DNA of 64,000 bases from assembly GCA_021776735.1 (NCBI GenBank), contig JAJFFH010000047.1, positions 62,001 through 126,000 on the forward strand, in the 5' to 3' direction. The notes beneath the pieces are model-generated. The model saw only the letters and a list, made by a program, of their open reading frames with translations. It was not told the origin of the DNA and did no database searches. Positions 7,937-17,620 of this stretch are shown here, piece by piece. Source of the stretch: Planctomycetota bacterium (GTDB lineage: Bacteria; Planctomycetota; PLA2). Numbering within the stretch: the first letter of the stretch is position 1; the number at the start of each line of letters is the position of its first letter. A program made the translations under genes and the position numbers.

Positions 7937-8917
7937 ATGCGCGCCACAGCTCTTGCCCTGCTACTCGCCGGCCTGCTCCTGGGCCTGACGGGTTGCCTCG
8001 ATCGTGTCGAAACGATTACGGTTCGAAAGGACGGGTCGTTGCACATTCGGCACGGCTTCGACGCGTCCGGCGGCGACCTGGACAACGGCGCGGCGCGCAA
8101 GCCGGATTCAAAGCCGTGGACTGCTCGCCGCCGCACCTACAAAAACGACAACGGCGACGTGCACCACGTGCTCGATGCGGAGGCGGTTTTTGCGTCGGCG
8201 GCGGACGTGCCGGATGACTTTGGCGATCCGACCGGGCGCGGACTGCGGTTTTCGACAAAGCTGACCGTGATGAAGGCAGGCGAGGCCACGCGCTACCGGT
8301 TCGAGCGGCGCTATCTCGCCCGCAAGTGGGCGGACAACGAGTTCTACATCGACCATGGGTTTCCAGAAGAGCTGCGCAACGTCGTTCGGAACGGCGACGG
8401 GCTCGACGAATTGTCCAAGGACCAGCGCAAGGAGCTCGTCGCCGGCCTGATCCGTGCCGAGATCATGCAAAAGCAGGACTGGGCGATGCGCGCCGCGGGG
8501 ATGGACGTGGAAGATCGGCTTGCGCTGCGGGCCGAGGTCGCCGCGTACTACGCGCGGGCGGTGCGTCGCGAACGTGTGCTCGCTGCCCTGGACGGCGACG
8601 AGGACTTCGACGATCTTACCGAGAAGATTCACGTCGGCTTGCGCGCCGCCCTGGCCCGCAAGGCGCACGACCGTCGCGGTGAAACCTACGCAGCGAAGAT
8701 GCTCGCTCGCTTCGACAAGGAGCGCCACGACTTCGATGTCACGCACGACTTGGGCGACGAGACGTTCGTGATCCGCCTGAAGCTTCCCGGACGAATCGTC
8801 GCGCACAACGCAAACCGGATCGAAGACGGCCGGCTTGTTTGGGAGCTGCACGGCAAGGAGATGCGCGATCGCGACAACGTCTTGCTGGCGGTGTCGGAGC
8901 GCGGGGGCAAGCGATGA
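7937..8917 (+). CDS. Lipoprotein of unknown function
   Basis: A 326-aa protein with a type II signal peptide and lipobox LTGC (Cys at about 20), then a charged region without a recognised domain. The N-terminal part is beta-rich (VETITVRKDGSLHI). The middle is helical and charged. It is divergent from the cytochrome gene across 76 nt. Its stop overlaps the start of the next gene, an ECF sigma factor, so it belongs to a sigma/anti-sigma operon and may be an envelope sensor. That role is inference from context. Confidence 0.75.
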   Translation: MRATALALLLAGLLLGLTGCLDRVETITVRKDGSLHIRHGFDASGGDLDNGAARKPDSKPWTARRRTYKNDNGDVHHVLDAEAVFASAADVPDDFGDPTGRGLRFSTKLTVMKAGEATRYRFERRYLARKWADNEFYIDHGFPEELRNVVRNGDGLDELSKDQRKELVAGLIRAEIMQKQDWAMRAAGMDVEDRLALRAEVAAYYARAVRRERVLAALDGDEDFDDLTEKIHVGLRAALARKAHDRRGETYAAKMLARFDKERHDFDVTHDLGDETFVIRLKLPGRIVAHNANRIEDGRLVWELHGKEMRDRDNVLLAVSERGGKR

Positions 8918-9390
8918 GTTTTCGCGCGCTGGTGGCACAACACCAGACCCGCACGTTTCGCGCCGCGTTTCGCATTCTCGCGAACCGCGACGAGGCGCTC
9001 GATGTCACGCAGGAGGCGTTCTTGGCCCTGCACCAGAACGCCGCCGCCGTTCCGGGCGACGCCGTGGCGCCGTGGCTCGTTCGCGTCGCCACAAACCGTT
9101 CGCTCGACCGCGTCCGGCGGCGCAAACGGCTCGCGACAACCGAGCTGCGAGATATCACGGCGCCGGACCGCGCGTCGGACGCCGCGGAAAGAAACGAGAA
9201 CAAGGAGCGCGTGCTCGCTGCCTTGGCAAAGTTGCCCGAGCGCCAGCGTCAAGTGCTCGCCATGCGCGTGATGGAGCAGATGACGTTCGTGGAGCTGAGC
9301 TGCGCGCTCGACATCAGCGAGGGCGCGGCCAAGGTCCACTTTCGCCGCGGCCTCAAGGCCCTGCGCGACCTACTGGAGGACCAGCGATGA
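8914..9390 (+). CDS. ECF-type RNA polymerase sigma factor
   Basis: A 158-aa sigma factor. Region 2 is FRAAFRILANRDEALDVTQE through APWLVRVATNRSLDRVRRRK. Region 4 is LPERQRQVLAMRVMEQMTF ending GAAKVHFRRGLKALRDLL. I place the start at ATG 8914, which overlaps the lipoprotein stop (ATGA) and has GGGGGCAAG before it; a longer upstream extension is only open frame. The stop overlaps the start of the anti-sigma gene, so the three genes are translationally coupled. Confidence 0.9.
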   Translation: MSFRALVAQHQTRTFRAAFRILANRDEALDVTQEAFLALHQNAAAVPGDAVAPWLVRVATNRSLDRVRRRKRLATTELRDITAPDRASDAAERNENKERVLAALAKLPERQRQVLAMRVMEQMTFVELSCALDISEGAAKVHFRRGLKALRDLLEDQR

Positions 9391-9842
9391 ATGAATTGTC
9401 GGACATGCTCCCGCTCTATCTCACCGGCGATCTTTCTCCCGACGAAGAAGACCGGGTCGAGGCCGCGCTGGCCCGTTCTCCGGAACTGCGCCGCGAACTC
9501 GTCGCCCTCGGCGAAACACTGGCGGAATTGCAGCGTGCAGGAACGGACGGCGATGTCTCTGAATCCACCGCGCTGGACGGCTTTTTCGACGATCAAATCG
9601 CCCCGCAACTCGGCCCAGCACGGGCTGCAGGCACCCGGTTCGGAAGCGCCTGGTTGCGGCGCGCCGCGGCGTTCGTGCTGGCGTTCGGCGCCGGCGTACT
9701 GTTCGCCCGATCCGATTCGACGGAAGCGCCAGAGCCGGTCGGGGCTCGCGACGAACAGACATCGCCGTCCGTTCCTGCAGGCGCGACATCCGGACGCACC
9801 TCGTTCGCGCAGGCACTCGAAATCCTGCGACATACCCGCTAG
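9387..9842 (+). CDS. Transmembrane anti-sigma factor (ZAS-like without zinc motif)
   Basis: A 151-aa protein. The N-terminus (LPLYLTGDLSPDEEDRVEAA) has the typical anti-sigma helical pattern, one membrane segment lies at about residues 91-108 (AAAFVLAFGAGVLFA), and the tail outside is short. ATG 9387 overlaps the sigma stop. The gene contains two facing copies of the GGACGGCGAT word, 206 nt apart, on either side of the membrane segment, and the two share over 20 identical bases in inverted orientation. Confidence 0.8.
   Translation: MNELSDMLPLYLTGDLSPDEEDRVEAALARSPELRRELVALGETLAELQRAGTDGDVSESTALDGFFDDQIAPQLGPARAAGTRFGSAWLRRAAAFVLAFGAGVLFARSDSTEAPEPVGARDEQTSPSVPAGATSGRTSFAQALEILRHTR
9545..9554 (+). 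repeat. GGACGGCGAT word, copy 3
   Basis: Plus orientation, sense in the anti-sigma gene, read G-T-D-G-D-V-S. Confidence 0.9.
9761..9770 (-). repeat. GGACGGCGAT word, copy 4
   Basis: Minus orientation, antisense in the same anti-sigma gene, read T-S-P-S-V. It faces copy 3. Confidence 0.9.
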
Positions 9843-9990
9843 CCGGAAGGGATCTCCGGCGTCAGCGGGCAAGTCTCACCACATCCGATGGGTCTCAGCC
9901 GGGTCCGCCCCCGAGTTCATCGCTTAGCGGCTCCGCCGCCAAGCGACAAGACTCCCCGCCCGCGAGGCTCTCAACGGCGTCAGCCGTTGA
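9842..9990. terminator. Three consecutive hairpins between converging genes
   Basis: Stems: GCCGGA/TCCGGC (9842-9860); CGCTTaGCGGC/GCCGCcAAGCG (9921-9945, one mismatch); and TCAACGGC with loop GTCA and GCCGTTGA (9971-9990, perfect). They separate the anti-sigma gene from the converging thioredoxin-like gene and probably terminate both. The third stem recurs at 54148 with loop TCAC. Confidence 0.6.
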
Positions 9991-10006
9991 AGCCAAAAGA
10001 CACAAC

Positions 10007-11005
10007 TTATCGCGGCAGGGTCTTCAACGCCTTTTCGGCGAGTTCCGCGGCCTTGGTGCCGGGGTATTTTTTCACGATGCGCTTGTAGAGTTTGGCGACC
10101 GGCTTCAGCTTCTTGGCCTTCCCGCCCGCGTCGAGTTGCTTTTGGCGCGCCTTGGCGAGCGCCTTGAACGCCTTGAGCTCGTTTCCGACCGCCTTGTCCG
10201 CCTTCAGTTCCTTTTGCTTGGCGGCGGCCCAGGTGGCCTGCTCCATGCCGTCGAACACCTTGGTCATCCCCGCGAGATCGTTCATGACCTGCGCGTAGTT
10301 CTTGTCCTTGATGTCGCCCTCGGCCATCTTCTGGTGCCACTGGGCGGCGGCCTCGCAGTGCTCGCGCAAGAACTTCGCGTCGGTCGCGACGCCGCGATCA
10401 TCATGCTCGGTCAGGCGCGCCACGCCCGTCCACGCCTTGCCGTACTTGCCCTTGTTGTAGAGCTTGACCTGGCCCTTGAGCGACTTGTGCAGCTCGCGGC
10501 CGAGTGCGGGATCATAGACCTGGTCGAGATACTTCTCGATCTGCGCGCCGCTGAAGCTGTGCGCGTCGCCGACGATCTTGCCGCGCGCGTCCACGAGATA
10601 GGCGTGCGGAATGCCGCCGCCGCCGTACACCTTGAGCATCGAGCGCGACGTGTCCGACCCGATCCAATACTTCGCACCCTTGTCGTTGAGCATGATCGAC
10701 TCGAGCTTGCTGATCGGCTCGGCCGAAATCGCGAGGATGCGCAGCCCCTTGTCGAAGTACTTGGCCTGGAGATTGTTCAGGTCACCGACCTGACGCATGC
10801 AAGGTCCTCACGTCGTCGCGAAGAACTTGATAATGTAAACCTTGCCGCGCAGCACCGCCGCCGACGGCTGGAACCGCTTGGCGGTGTTGAGCCAGGTGTC
10901 GGCTGTGAGCAACGGGACGGACTGACCGTCGAACTTGTTCCACTCCGCCTGCGCGGGCAAAGCCAGCAGACCGGCAGCCAAGAGAGATAGGGCGAATTTG
11001 TTCAT
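10007..11005 (-). CDS. Thioredoxin-like exported protein with in-frame TGA (probable selenocysteine, U-G-P-C)
   Basis: The frame starts at ATG 11005 with a signal peptide (MNKFALSLLAAGLLALPAQA), continues through VYIIKFFATT, meets TGA at 10810-10808, and goes on without further interruption to TAG/TGA-free residue 332. The codons around the TGA read F-F-A-T-T-(TGA)-G-P-C, exactly where TlpA/ResA-type thioredoxins have W-C-G-P-C. The TGA therefore replaces the first redox Cys and the second is kept. Downstream are VDARGKIVGD and a cis-Pro-like GGGGIPHAYLVD, both typical of the fold, followed by a roughly 160-residue helical Lys-rich extension. A 7-bp hairpin with loop GGT begins 14 nt after the TGA. 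The best reading is an envelope thiol/selenol oxidoreductase. Alternatives are a Cys-to-stop mutation or sequencing error. No Sec machinery is in the window. Confidence 0.75.
10777..10793 (-). promoter_or_regulatory. Candidate bacterial SECIS hairpin
   Basis: On the coding strand TCAGGTC / GGT / GACCTGA forms a perfect 7-bp stem whose 3-nt loop starts 21 nt after the TGA. Bacterial SECIS elements lie just 3' of the UGA, with the apical loop about 16-37 nt away and a G among the first loop bases; this fits. Confidence 0.55.
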
Positions 11006-11068
11006 GGTTTCACCCCATTCTACGCGTTAGGGCGCCCGTTTTTGGTTGTGAATCGGACGGCAGCGAAC

Positions 11069-11078
11069 GGACGGCGAT
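11069..11078 (+). repeat. GGACGGCGAT word, copy 5
   Basis: Plus orientation, intergenic, 64 nt upstream of the thioredoxin-like gene start. It faces copy 6. The gap 11006-11337 holds only these two copies and the parE terminator. Confidence 0.9.
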
Positions 11079-11289
11079 GTTTGCGAAAGCCCGCCCCGAG
11101 GCGGCTTTTTCGCAGCGGATCGGACGATCCCCGATGTCCGCTGTCACCGCCGGCCCGTCACGGTGTTTGCGGGCGGCTGGTCGCTCCGCGGCTTTCCTAT
11201 CGCCCCGCCGCGTTCGAGTTATCCGAGCCCGACCCCGCTGCCGTCGCGCGGGGCCGAAGGCGGCGAAGCCGCCCCCCGGCCCGAACTAT

Positions 11290-11315
11290 CGAGAATCCGC
11301 GTAGCGGAGTTTCGT
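11290..11315 (-). terminator. Hairpin after parE
   Basis: CGAGAATCCGC / GTA / GCGGAGTTTCG, an 11-bp stem with one wobble and one mismatch, 22 nt after the parE stop and just beyond word copy 6. It is a member of the GAAAATCCGC stem family. Confidence 0.55.
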
Positions 11316-11322
11316 AGCGGAC

Positions 11323-11332
11323 ATCGCCGTCC
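11323..11332 (-). repeat. GGACGGCGAT word, copy 6 (at parE stop)
   Basis: Minus orientation, immediately 3' of the parE stop: the stop reads TAG-CGAAC-GGACGGCGAT. A terminator hairpin follows. Confidence 0.9.
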
Positions 11333-11337
11333 GTTCG

Positions 11338-13239
11338 CTACAGGTCCAGTCCTTCCGCTTCATCCGCATGGTCCATGATGAAGTGAAACCTCGCGGACGG
11401 ATCCTTGCCCATCAGCTCCGTAAAGATTCGGTCTGCGGCCAGGGGTTCCTTGATGTCCACGCGGAGCAGCCTGCGGGTCTTCGGGTTCAGGGTGGTTTCC
11501 CACAGGGTCTTGGGCATCATTTCGCCGAGGCCCTTGAAGCGCGTGATCTCCGGTTTGGCGCGGCCCTTGTGTTCCTTCAGGATGCGGTCGCGGTCGTCGT
11601 CGTCCTTGGCCCAGTGCGTTTCTTTGCCGAGGTTGACGCGGTACAGCGGCGGCTGGGCGATGTAGACCTTGCCCGCCTGCATCAGGGGGCGCAGGTGGCG
11701 AAAGAAAAACGTGAGCAGCAGGGTCGTGATGTGGTGGCCGTCCGAGTCCGCGTCCGCGAGCAGGACGATGCGCTGGTAGCGCACCCCGGACGGGTCGAAC
11801 GTCTTGCCGATGCCGCAGCCGAGTGCGGTTACGAGATCGGCCAGCTCCTTGTTCTTGAGTACCTTCGTCGCGGCGAGCGTTTCGGTGTTCAGAATCTTGC
11901 CGCGCAGCGGAAGGATCGCCTGCGTGCGTCGATCGCGGCCCTGCTTGGCGGTGCCGCCCGCCGAGTCGCCCTCGACGATGAACAGTTCGCTGTTGTCGGC
12001 CTCGGGCTGCGTGCAGTCGGCGAGCTTGCCCGGCAGCGTTGTGCGGCCTTTTGTCGCCGTGCGGCGCGTGACCTGGATGGCGGCGGCGCGGGACGCCTCG
12101 CGCGCGCGGGCGGCCATGATTGCGCGCGTCACAATCGCTTCGGCAGCGCTGCGGTTTTCGTTGAGCCATTTTTCGAGCGCGGGCCGCAACGCGCCGTCGA
12201 TCTTGCTTTGCAAGTCCTGGTTGTTGAGCCGGTCCTTGGTCTGGCCCTGGAACTGCGGGTCGGGAATAAACAGCGACAGGACGGCGACGAGGCCCTCGCG
12301 CAGGTCGTCGGTCTGCAGCGACACGCCCTTCGGCGCGAGTCCGTGCACCTCGATGTAGTTGCGCATCGCCTTGGACAGGCCCGCGCGCATGCCGTTTTCG
12401 TGCGTGCCGCCCGAGCGCGTCGGGATGCCGTTGACGTACGACAAGAGCATCTCGTCGGTCGACTCGGTCCACTGCAGCACGACTTCGATGCGTTCGGTGC
12501 CTTCGCGCCGCAGCGTGTACGGCGGATCGTGGATGACCCCGGCGTTCCTCTTGGCGACGAGCTGCGTGAGGTAGTCCTCGATGCCCCGCTTGTGCAAAAA
12601 GGTGTCTTTTTGGCGGTTGACCCGGTCGTCGAACACGACGGTTAGGCCGCGGTGCAAAAAACTCGCCGTCTCGCACCGCTCGCGCAGCATCTTCGGGTCG
12701 AAACGGATGCGCGGAAAGATCTGCGGATCGGGCTCGAAGCGGATGGTCGTGCCCGTCCCCCGCGCCCCCCCGAGTTTTTTCAGTTTGCTGGTCGCCTTGC
12801 CCCGCGCAAACGTCATCTCGAAACGCGAGCCGTCGCGCTTGATCGTCGCCACGAGTTTTTTGGACAGTGCGTTGACCACGCTCGCGCCGACGCCGTGCAG
12901 GCCGCCCGCGGTCTTGTACGCGCCGTCGTCGAACTTGCCGCCGGCGTGCAGCGTCGTGAGGATCACCTCGAGCGCCGGCTTTTTTGACTTCTTGTGCTTG
13001 TCGACCGGGATGCCGCGGCCGTCGTCGATGACCGTGATCGACTCGCCGTCCTTGTGCAGGATCATCTCGACCTCGGTCGCGAAGCCGTTCATCGCCTCGT
13101 CGATCGCGTTGTCGAAGACCTCCCACGCGAGGTGGTGGAGTCCGGCGCTACCGACGCCGCCGATGTACATGCCCGGGCGCTTGCGGACCGGCGCGAGGCC
13201 CTCGAGGACGGTGATGTCTTTGGCGGTGTAGCGGCTCAC
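11338..13239 (-). CDS. parE: DNA topoisomerase IV / gyrase subunit B type ATPase
   Basis: 633 aa, the ATPase and TOPRIM half of a type IIA topoisomerase. GHKL ATPase motifs are present ([39 protein letters not shown]), as are TOPRIM motifs ([18 protein letters not shown] and [10 protein letters not shown]). The C-terminus ends [12 protein letters not shown]. Length and the lack of the gyrase-type insert suit ParE, although GyrB cannot be excluded without a second copy to compare. Its ATG overlaps the end of the parC-type gene by 4 nt, giving a coupled A-then-B operon. Confidence 0.9.
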   Translation of the reverse strand: MSRYTAKDITVLEGLAPVRKRPGMYIGGVGSAGLHHLAWEVFDNAIDEAMNGFATEVEMILHKDGESITVIDDGRGIPVDKHKKSKKPALEVILTTLHAGGKFDDGAYKTAGGLHGVGASVVNALSKKLVATIKRDGSRFEMTFARGKATSKLKKLGGARGTGTTIRFEPDPQIFPRIRFDPKMLRERCETASFLHRGLTVVFDDRVNRQKDTFLHKRGIEDYLTQLVAKRNAGVIHDPPYTLRREGTERIEVVLQWTESTDEMLLSYVNGIPTRSGGTHENGMRAGLSKAMRNYIEVHGLAPKGVSLQTDDLREGLVAVLSLFIPDPQFQGQTKDRLNNQDLQSKIDGALRPALEKWLNENRSAAEAIVTRAIMAARAREASRAAAIQVTRRTATKGRTTLPGKLADCTQPEADNSELFIVEGDSAGGTAKQGRDRRTQAILPLRGKILNTETLAATKVLKNKELADLVTALGCGIGKTFDPSGVRYQRIVLLADADSDGHHITTLLLTFFFRHLRPLMQAGKVYIAQPPLYRVNLGKETHWAKDDDDRDRILKEHKGRAKPEITRFKGLGEMMPKTLWETTLNPKTRRLLRVDIKEPLAADRIFTELMGKDPSARFHFIMDHADEAEGLDL

Positions 13240-15599
13240 AGTTCCGGTACCTCGACTTCACGCTCCTGCACGGACGTGAAGTAGCCGTTCTTCTGAATTT
13301 CGCGGCCCCTGCCGCCGCGGCCCGTGACTTCGTACTTCCCGGTCGAGATGTTTTTTTCCGCGCCGCGGTTGGTTTCGACGACGAGGAGGTCGCGGTCGCC
13401 CCGGCTGGCGATGAGGCCGAGCAGCCGGTCGTCGGCGGCAAGCTTGATCAGCAGCACGCCCTTGCCCGGGCCGGACAGGAAATTGACCGCGTCGCACGCG
13501 CAAAGCATCGCGCGGCACTTCTGCGACGCCGCGATGATCGTCTCGTGGCCGGTCACGCGCAGCACCGACATGACCTCGGCGGCTTTCTTGGGGCGCGCGA
13601 AGCGGCGGCCGTTACGCGTGCTGGGCTCGAGAAACGGCTCGAACGAAAAGCGCAAGCTGTAGCCGTCCGTTGTTGCCGCGAACGCGTGCATGGCCGGCAC
13701 CTCGCCTTCGGCGGCCGTGATCTGGCCGATGCGGCGCTTGTCCAGCGAGAACGCCGCGACCAGACGCTCGCCGTCCTTGAACTTGAAGCGCTTCTGGATC
13801 GGCTCGCCGTAGCCGGTCGTTGCCGGGATGTCGGCGATGCGGGCGGTATAGGCCGTGCCGTAGTTCGAAAAAAAGACGATCGCCTCCCGTGTCGAACCAG
13901 GCTCGACCGCGAGCAAGGCATCGCCGTCCCGAAGCTTTGTCTTCTTCGGATCGCGCACCTCTTTTTGACGCTTGACCCAGCCATCGCGCGTGACGAGGAC
14001 GACCGCGTCTTCGGCGACGATGAAGTCCTCGGCAGAGAACTGCGGCTCGTCTTCGGCCGCCTCGATGATCGTTCGCCGCTGCCAGCGCGGGTCTTTCCTG
14101 TACTCGTCGCGCACCTCGCGTAGTTCGGCGCCGACGATGTCCCAGCGCGCCTGCTCGCCTTCCTCGGTGAGCAGCTCCTCGATTTCCCCGGCGCGCGTGT
14201 TCTTCTTGTCGAGCTCCTCGCGGATGACGTTGATTTCGAGGCGTGCCAGGCGGTACAGCTTCAATTCTAGAATCGCTTCGGTCTGCTCGGTGTCGAGCGG
14301 GAAGCGCTTCATGATCTTTTGGGCGGCGTCTTTCTTGCCGTCCGAAGCGCGGATGATTTTCAGGATTTCGTCGAGCGCGTCGAACACCGCGACGAAGCCC
14401 TCGAGGATGTGCAGGCGGCGGCGCAGGCCCTCGAGTTCGTTTTCCAGGCGCCGCGACACGACCTCCATGCGGAACTGCAGGAAGTGGTGGAGGATCGTCT
14501 TCAGGTCACAGCGTTCCGGACGGCCGACTTCGGGGTTCGCCGTCGGCAGGAGACAGGTCAGGTTGACGTGGAAGCTCGTCTGCAGCGGCGTGTGCTTGTA
14601 GAGGTACGCCAGAACCTTGGTGACATCGGCGTCACGCTTGAGCAGCAACTCGATGCGCACGTCTTCGGTGGACAGGTCGCGCACATCGACCAGCGGCGGC
14701 AGCTTGCGCGCGTTCACGACGTCCGCGATCTTTTCCACGAGCATCGACTTGTTGACGGCGTACGGCACGCTCGTGATCACGACGACCTGGCCCGCACGGG
14801 TTTTCTTGGCGACTTCGTGCGTCGCGCGCAGGCGCACGCCGCCCTGGCCCGTCCGGTAGATCTCGACGAGCTCCTCCGTGGTGTTCAGGATGCGGGCGCC
14901 GGTGGGGAAGTCCGGTCCCGCGATGAAGTTGCACAGCGTCTTGACCCGCATCTCGCGGTTTTTCAGGAGCTTGAGCAGCGCCGTGCATACCTCGACCGGG
15001 TTGTGCGGAGGAATGTTGGTCGCCATGCCGACGGCGATGCCGGTCGAGCCGTTGATCAACAGGTTGGGCTGGCGCGCGGGCAGAACGATCGGCTCGGACT
15101 TGGAGCCGTCGTAGTTCGGGCGAAAGTCCACCGTGCCGTGCCCGATCTCGGCGAGCAGACGGTCGGCCGCGGGCGCGAGCCGGCACTCGGTGTAGCGCAT
15201 CGCGGCCGCCGGATCGCCGTCGAGCGAACCGAAGTTTCCGGACCCGTCCACGAGCGGCATCCGCAGCGAAAACGGCTGCGCCATCCGCACGAGCGCGTCG
15301 TAGATCGCCATGTCGCCGTGGGGGTGATAGGAGCCCATGACGTCGCCGACGACCTTCGCGCACTTTCTGTGCCTTTGGTCCGAGCGCATGCCGGCCTGGC
15401 CCATCGTGTACAGAATCCGCCGCTGAACAGGCTTGAGGCCGTCGCGGACATCGGGCAGCGCCCGGCTCGTGATCACGCTCAGGGCATAGTGGAGGTAGCG
15501 CTCGCGAGCCGCCTCATGCAGCGAAACGACGCTGTTTTCGTCGGAATCCAGGCGATCAAAAAGCGACGGCTGATCGGGTGTATTTCCTTTGCGGGCCAC
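13236..15599 (-). CDS. parC: DNA topoisomerase IV / gyrase subunit A type
   Basis: 787 aa, the breakage-reunion subunit. The winged-helix domain has [19 protein letters not shown] and [15 protein letters not shown], and the catalytic Tyr is in AMRYTECRL. The C-terminal third forms beta-pinwheel repeats ([29 protein letters not shown]). I do not see the QRRGGKG GyrA box, so supercoiling ability is doubtful and ParC is the better name. It is the first gene of the parC-parE unit and is divergent from the amidase gene across 81 nt. A word copy in the pinwheel reads R-D-G-D-A. Confidence 0.88.
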   Translation of the reverse strand: MARKGNTPDQPSLFDRLDSDENSVVSLHEAARERYLHYALSVITSRALPDVRDGLKPVQRRILYTMGQAGMRSDQRHRKCAKVVGDVMGSYHPHGDMAIYDALVRMAQPFSLRMPLVDGSGNFGSLDGDPAAAMRYTECRLAPAADRLLAEIGHGTVDFRPNYDGSKSEPIVLPARQPNLLINGSTGIAVGMATNIPPHNPVEVCTALLKLLKNREMRVKTLCNFIAGPDFPTGARILNTTEELVEIYRTGQGGVRLRATHEVAKKTRAGQVVVITSVPYAVNKSMLVEKIADVVNARKLPPLVDVRDLSTEDVRIELLLKRDADVTKVLAYLYKHTPLQTSFHVNLTCLLPTANPEVGRPERCDLKTILHHFLQFRMEVVSRRLENELEGLRRRLHILEGFVAVFDALDEILKIIRASDGKKDAAQKIMKRFPLDTEQTEAILELKLYRLARLEINVIREELDKKNTRAGEIEELLTEEGEQARWDIVGAELREVRDEYRKDPRWQRRTIIEAAEDEPQFSAEDFIVAEDAVVLVTRDGWVKRQKEVRDPKKTKLRDGDALLAVEPGSTREAIVFFSNYGTAYTARIADIPATTGYGEPIQKRFKFKDGERLVAAFSLDKRRIGQITAAEGEVPAMHAFAATTDGYSLRFSFEPFLEPSTRNGRRFARPKKAAEVMSVLRVTGHETIIAASQKCRAMLCACDAVNFLSGPGKGVLLIKLAADDRLLGLIASRGDRDLLVVETNRGAEKNISTGKYEVTGRGGRGREIQKNGYFTSVQEREVEVPEL
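13920..13929 (-). repeat. GGACGGCGAT word, copy 7
   Basis: Minus orientation, sense in parC, read L-R-D-G-D-A. Its left flank (cttcGGGA) departs from the usual ACGGA. Confidence 0.8.
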
Positions 15600-15680
15600 G
15601 ACTTGGGATCGTATCCGGTCTCGCCGACCTGTCTCGATTCAAGACGTGACCCCTTGCCTTTCACGCCGAGATTGTGCCCA

Positions 15681-16613
15681 ATGGCGTTGTTGCTACAGAC
15701 AGTCAGAGGGCTTTTCCTAGGGGTGTTGTGCGCCTGCGCAACGCGCCCCGCGACACCGCTTCCGGGCGCCGAACCGCCGGTCGCCGCGCGACCGGCCTCG
15801 GTCTTCGTCGCGGGCGGCCGGGATCTGCCGGCCGGCACACGCATCGTGCGCTGGGACGAGCCCGGCGGCTACAGTGCGTACCGGAGTGCCTACGGTCGTG
15901 GTGAAGAGCCCGGAAAAAAGCAAACGGACGGCGATGTCTTCGGCACGCGGCCCGGCGACCCGCAGTCCATTGGGGATTTGCGCGAGGTCGTTCATCAGGT
16001 TGTGGTGCACTACGACGTGTGCGGCACCTCGTGCCGCTGCTTCGATGTCTTGAAGCGGCGCAAGCTCTCGTGCCATTTTCTGCTCGACGCGGACGGCACG
16101 ATCTACCAGACACTCGATCTGAAAGAGCGCGCGTGGCACGCCGGATTCGCGAATGACCACTCCATCGGAATCGAGATCGCGCAGATCGGCGCGTACCGGG
16201 ATCCGTCGCGGCTGCGCGGCTGGTACGGCGACGACGGCGCGCTCGCGTTTCCCAAGAGCGTGCCGCTGGGGAACTTGCGTCCCGCGGGACTAAAGACCGC
16301 GCGCCCGGGACTGATTCGCGGTCCGATTCACGGCGCGGCGTTCCATCAGCGAGACTTCACACCGCAGCAGTACGACGCGCTGGTCCGGCTTTTGGCCGGG
16401 CTCGTGCGTGCCCTGCCGCGCATCCGGCCCGATGCACCGCGCGGTGCGGACGGCCGCGTCTTGACGACTGTTCTCGGAACGCCGAAGGAGGCCCGCGCCT
16501 TCGCCGGCATTGTGGGGCACTACCACCTGACGAGGGGAAAGATCGACCCCGGCCCCGCGTTCGATTGGGAGCGCGTGCTGGACTCGGTCCGGGCCCGCCT
16601 GGAGGATTTTTGA
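15681..16613 (+). CDS. N-acetylmuramoyl-L-alanine amidase-like lipoprotein (Amidase_2/PGRP fold)
   Basis: About 310 aa from ATG 15681, with a short hydrophobic leader ending in a lipobox-like LCAC. The zinc-amidase signature follows: first His in QVVVHYDV, the core AWHAGFANDHSIGIEIAQIG, and the last ligands in GHYHLTRGKIDPG (HxH then KxDPG). By family it cleaves between N-acetylmuramate and the peptide stem in the envelope. An extra Cys-rich segment (VCGTSCRCFDVLKRRKLSC) is inserted after the first His. A word copy lies in the N-terminal linker (QTDGDVF). The stop overlaps the start of the next lipoprotein gene. Confidence 0.82.
   Translation: MALLLQTVRGLFLGVLCACATRPATPLPGAEPPVAARPASVFVAGGRDLPAGTRIVRWDEPGGYSAYRSAYGRGEEPGKKQTDGDVFGTRPGDPQSIGDLREVVHQVVVHYDVCGTSCRCFDVLKRRKLSCHFLLDADGTIYQTLDLKERAWHAGFANDHSIGIEIAQIGAYRDPSRLRGWYGDDGALAFPKSVPLGNLRPAGLKTARPGLIRGPIHGAAFHQRDFTPQQYDALVRLLAGLVRALPRIRPDAPRGADGRVLTTVLGTPKEARAFAGIVGHYHLTRGKIDPGPAFDWERVLDSVRARLEDF
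15926..15935 (+). repeat. GGACGGCGAT word, copy 8
   Basis: Plus orientation, sense in the amidase gene, read K-Q-T-D-G-D-V-F in the linker. Confidence 0.9.
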
Positions 16614-16996
16614 TGAAAGCACTACTACTAGCTCTTTTCGTGCCCATCCTGGCTGGCTGCGGCAGCGGCGACGGCGTTTTCGGCGTCGCGGGTCAGGGGA
16701 TCGGCGCCGTCGAGTTCCGGATCGTTTCGCCTGCGGAAAACGGGGTCGTCAACGAGACCCGACCGCTGATCGAGTGGACCGTGGCGGAGGGCGCGTCGGA
16801 GTACCAGATCTTCGTCTACACGGACGCCAACCTGCAAAACCTCCTGGACTTTCAGCGCACGACCGAACTGTCGGCGCGCGTGGGCCCGGATCTTCCCGAC
16901 GGTTTCAACGTGTTTGTCGAGATCAAGGCGGTCCTCCCGTTCGGGCAGTTCCGGACCACGGGCGTGATTCAGTTCCGAATCCAGCTCGTACCGTGA
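16613..16996 (+). CDS. Small lipoprotein with fibronectin-like domain
   Basis: 127 aa from ATG 16613, sharing its A with the preceding TGA. The lipobox is LAGC (Cys16). The rest forms one beta-sandwich-like unit: FRIVSPAENGVVNETRPLIE, WTVAEGASEYQIFVYTD, then a final VIQFRIQ strand. This resembles FN3/cadherin-type modules in outer-membrane lipoproteins. It is translationally coupled to the amidase and may be a wall-associated partner. Function unknown. Confidence 0.7.
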   Translation: MKALLLALFVPILAGCGSGDGVFGVAGQGIGAVEFRIVSPAENGVVNETRPLIEWTVAEGASEYQIFVYTDANLQNLLDFQRTTELSARVGPDLPDGFNVFVEIKAVLPFGQFRTTGVIQFRIQLVP

Positions 16997-16999
16997 TCC

Positions 17000-17620
17000 G
17001 TGGGGGTTCTCGACCACCTTCTCGAAGCGAACCGGGCGTGGGCCGAGCGCACCGTGCGCGAGCGGCCCGGGTTCTTCGACCAGCTCGCCACCGGCCAGCA
17101 CCCGAAGTACCTCTGGATCGGCTGCGCGGACAGCCGCGTGCCGGCGTCGCGGATCATCGGCCTTGGGCCCGGCGAACTCTTCGAGCACCGCAACATCGCC
17201 AACCAGATGATCCACAGCGACCTGAGTGCCCTGTCGGTGCTCGAATACGCGGTCAAGGTGCTCCACGTCGAGCACGTCATCGTGTGCGGGCACCACGGCT
17301 GCGGCGGTGTCGCCGCGGCGATGGCGGACGAGCCGGTGGGGATCGTCGATAACTGGCTGCGCCACATCCGCGACGTGCAGCGCAAGTACGACGTGCACGA
17401 ACTCGATCCGCTGTGCGAACTGAACGTCATCGAGCAGGTGAGCAACGTCGGCCGCACAACCATCGTCGAGCAGGCGTGGCGCGACGGCCGTTCGCTGACG
17501 CTGCACGGCTGGGTCTACGACCTGAAGACGGGTCGAATCAAGGATCTCGGCGCGTCCGTCGATCGCCGTGATCGCCTTGAGGCAATCATCGAGGCGGCAG
17601 CGACAAGAATCGGCGCTTGA
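17000..17620 (+). CDS. can: Beta-class carbonic anhydrase
   Basis: 206 aa from GTG 17000. The zinc ligands are Cys42 (IGCADSR), Asp44 as the gate residue paired with Arg46, His98 and Cys101 (VCGHHGCGG). It interconverts CO2 and bicarbonate in the cytoplasm. The gene follows the lipoprotein gene by 3 nt. ARG/NIAN motifs (FEHRNIANQM) and the C-terminal LHGWVYDLKTG are those of the Can subgroup. Confident. Confidence 0.93.
   Translation: MGVLDHLLEANRAWAERTVRERPGFFDQLATGQHPKYLWIGCADSRVPASRIIGLGPGELFEHRNIANQMIHSDLSALSVLEYAVKVLHVEHVIVCGHHGCGGVAAAMADEPVGIVDNWLRHIRDVQRKYDVHELDPLCELNVIEQVSNVGRTTIVEQAWRDGRSLTLHGWVYDLKTGRIKDLGASVDRRDRLEAIIEAAATRIGA

Noticed and set aside
5350..8217. 955-codon open frame on the plus strand opposite msrP and the cytochrome
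   Set aside because: Shadow of the real minus-strand genes in GC-rich DNA; its translation has no domain, while the opposite strand encodes full families.
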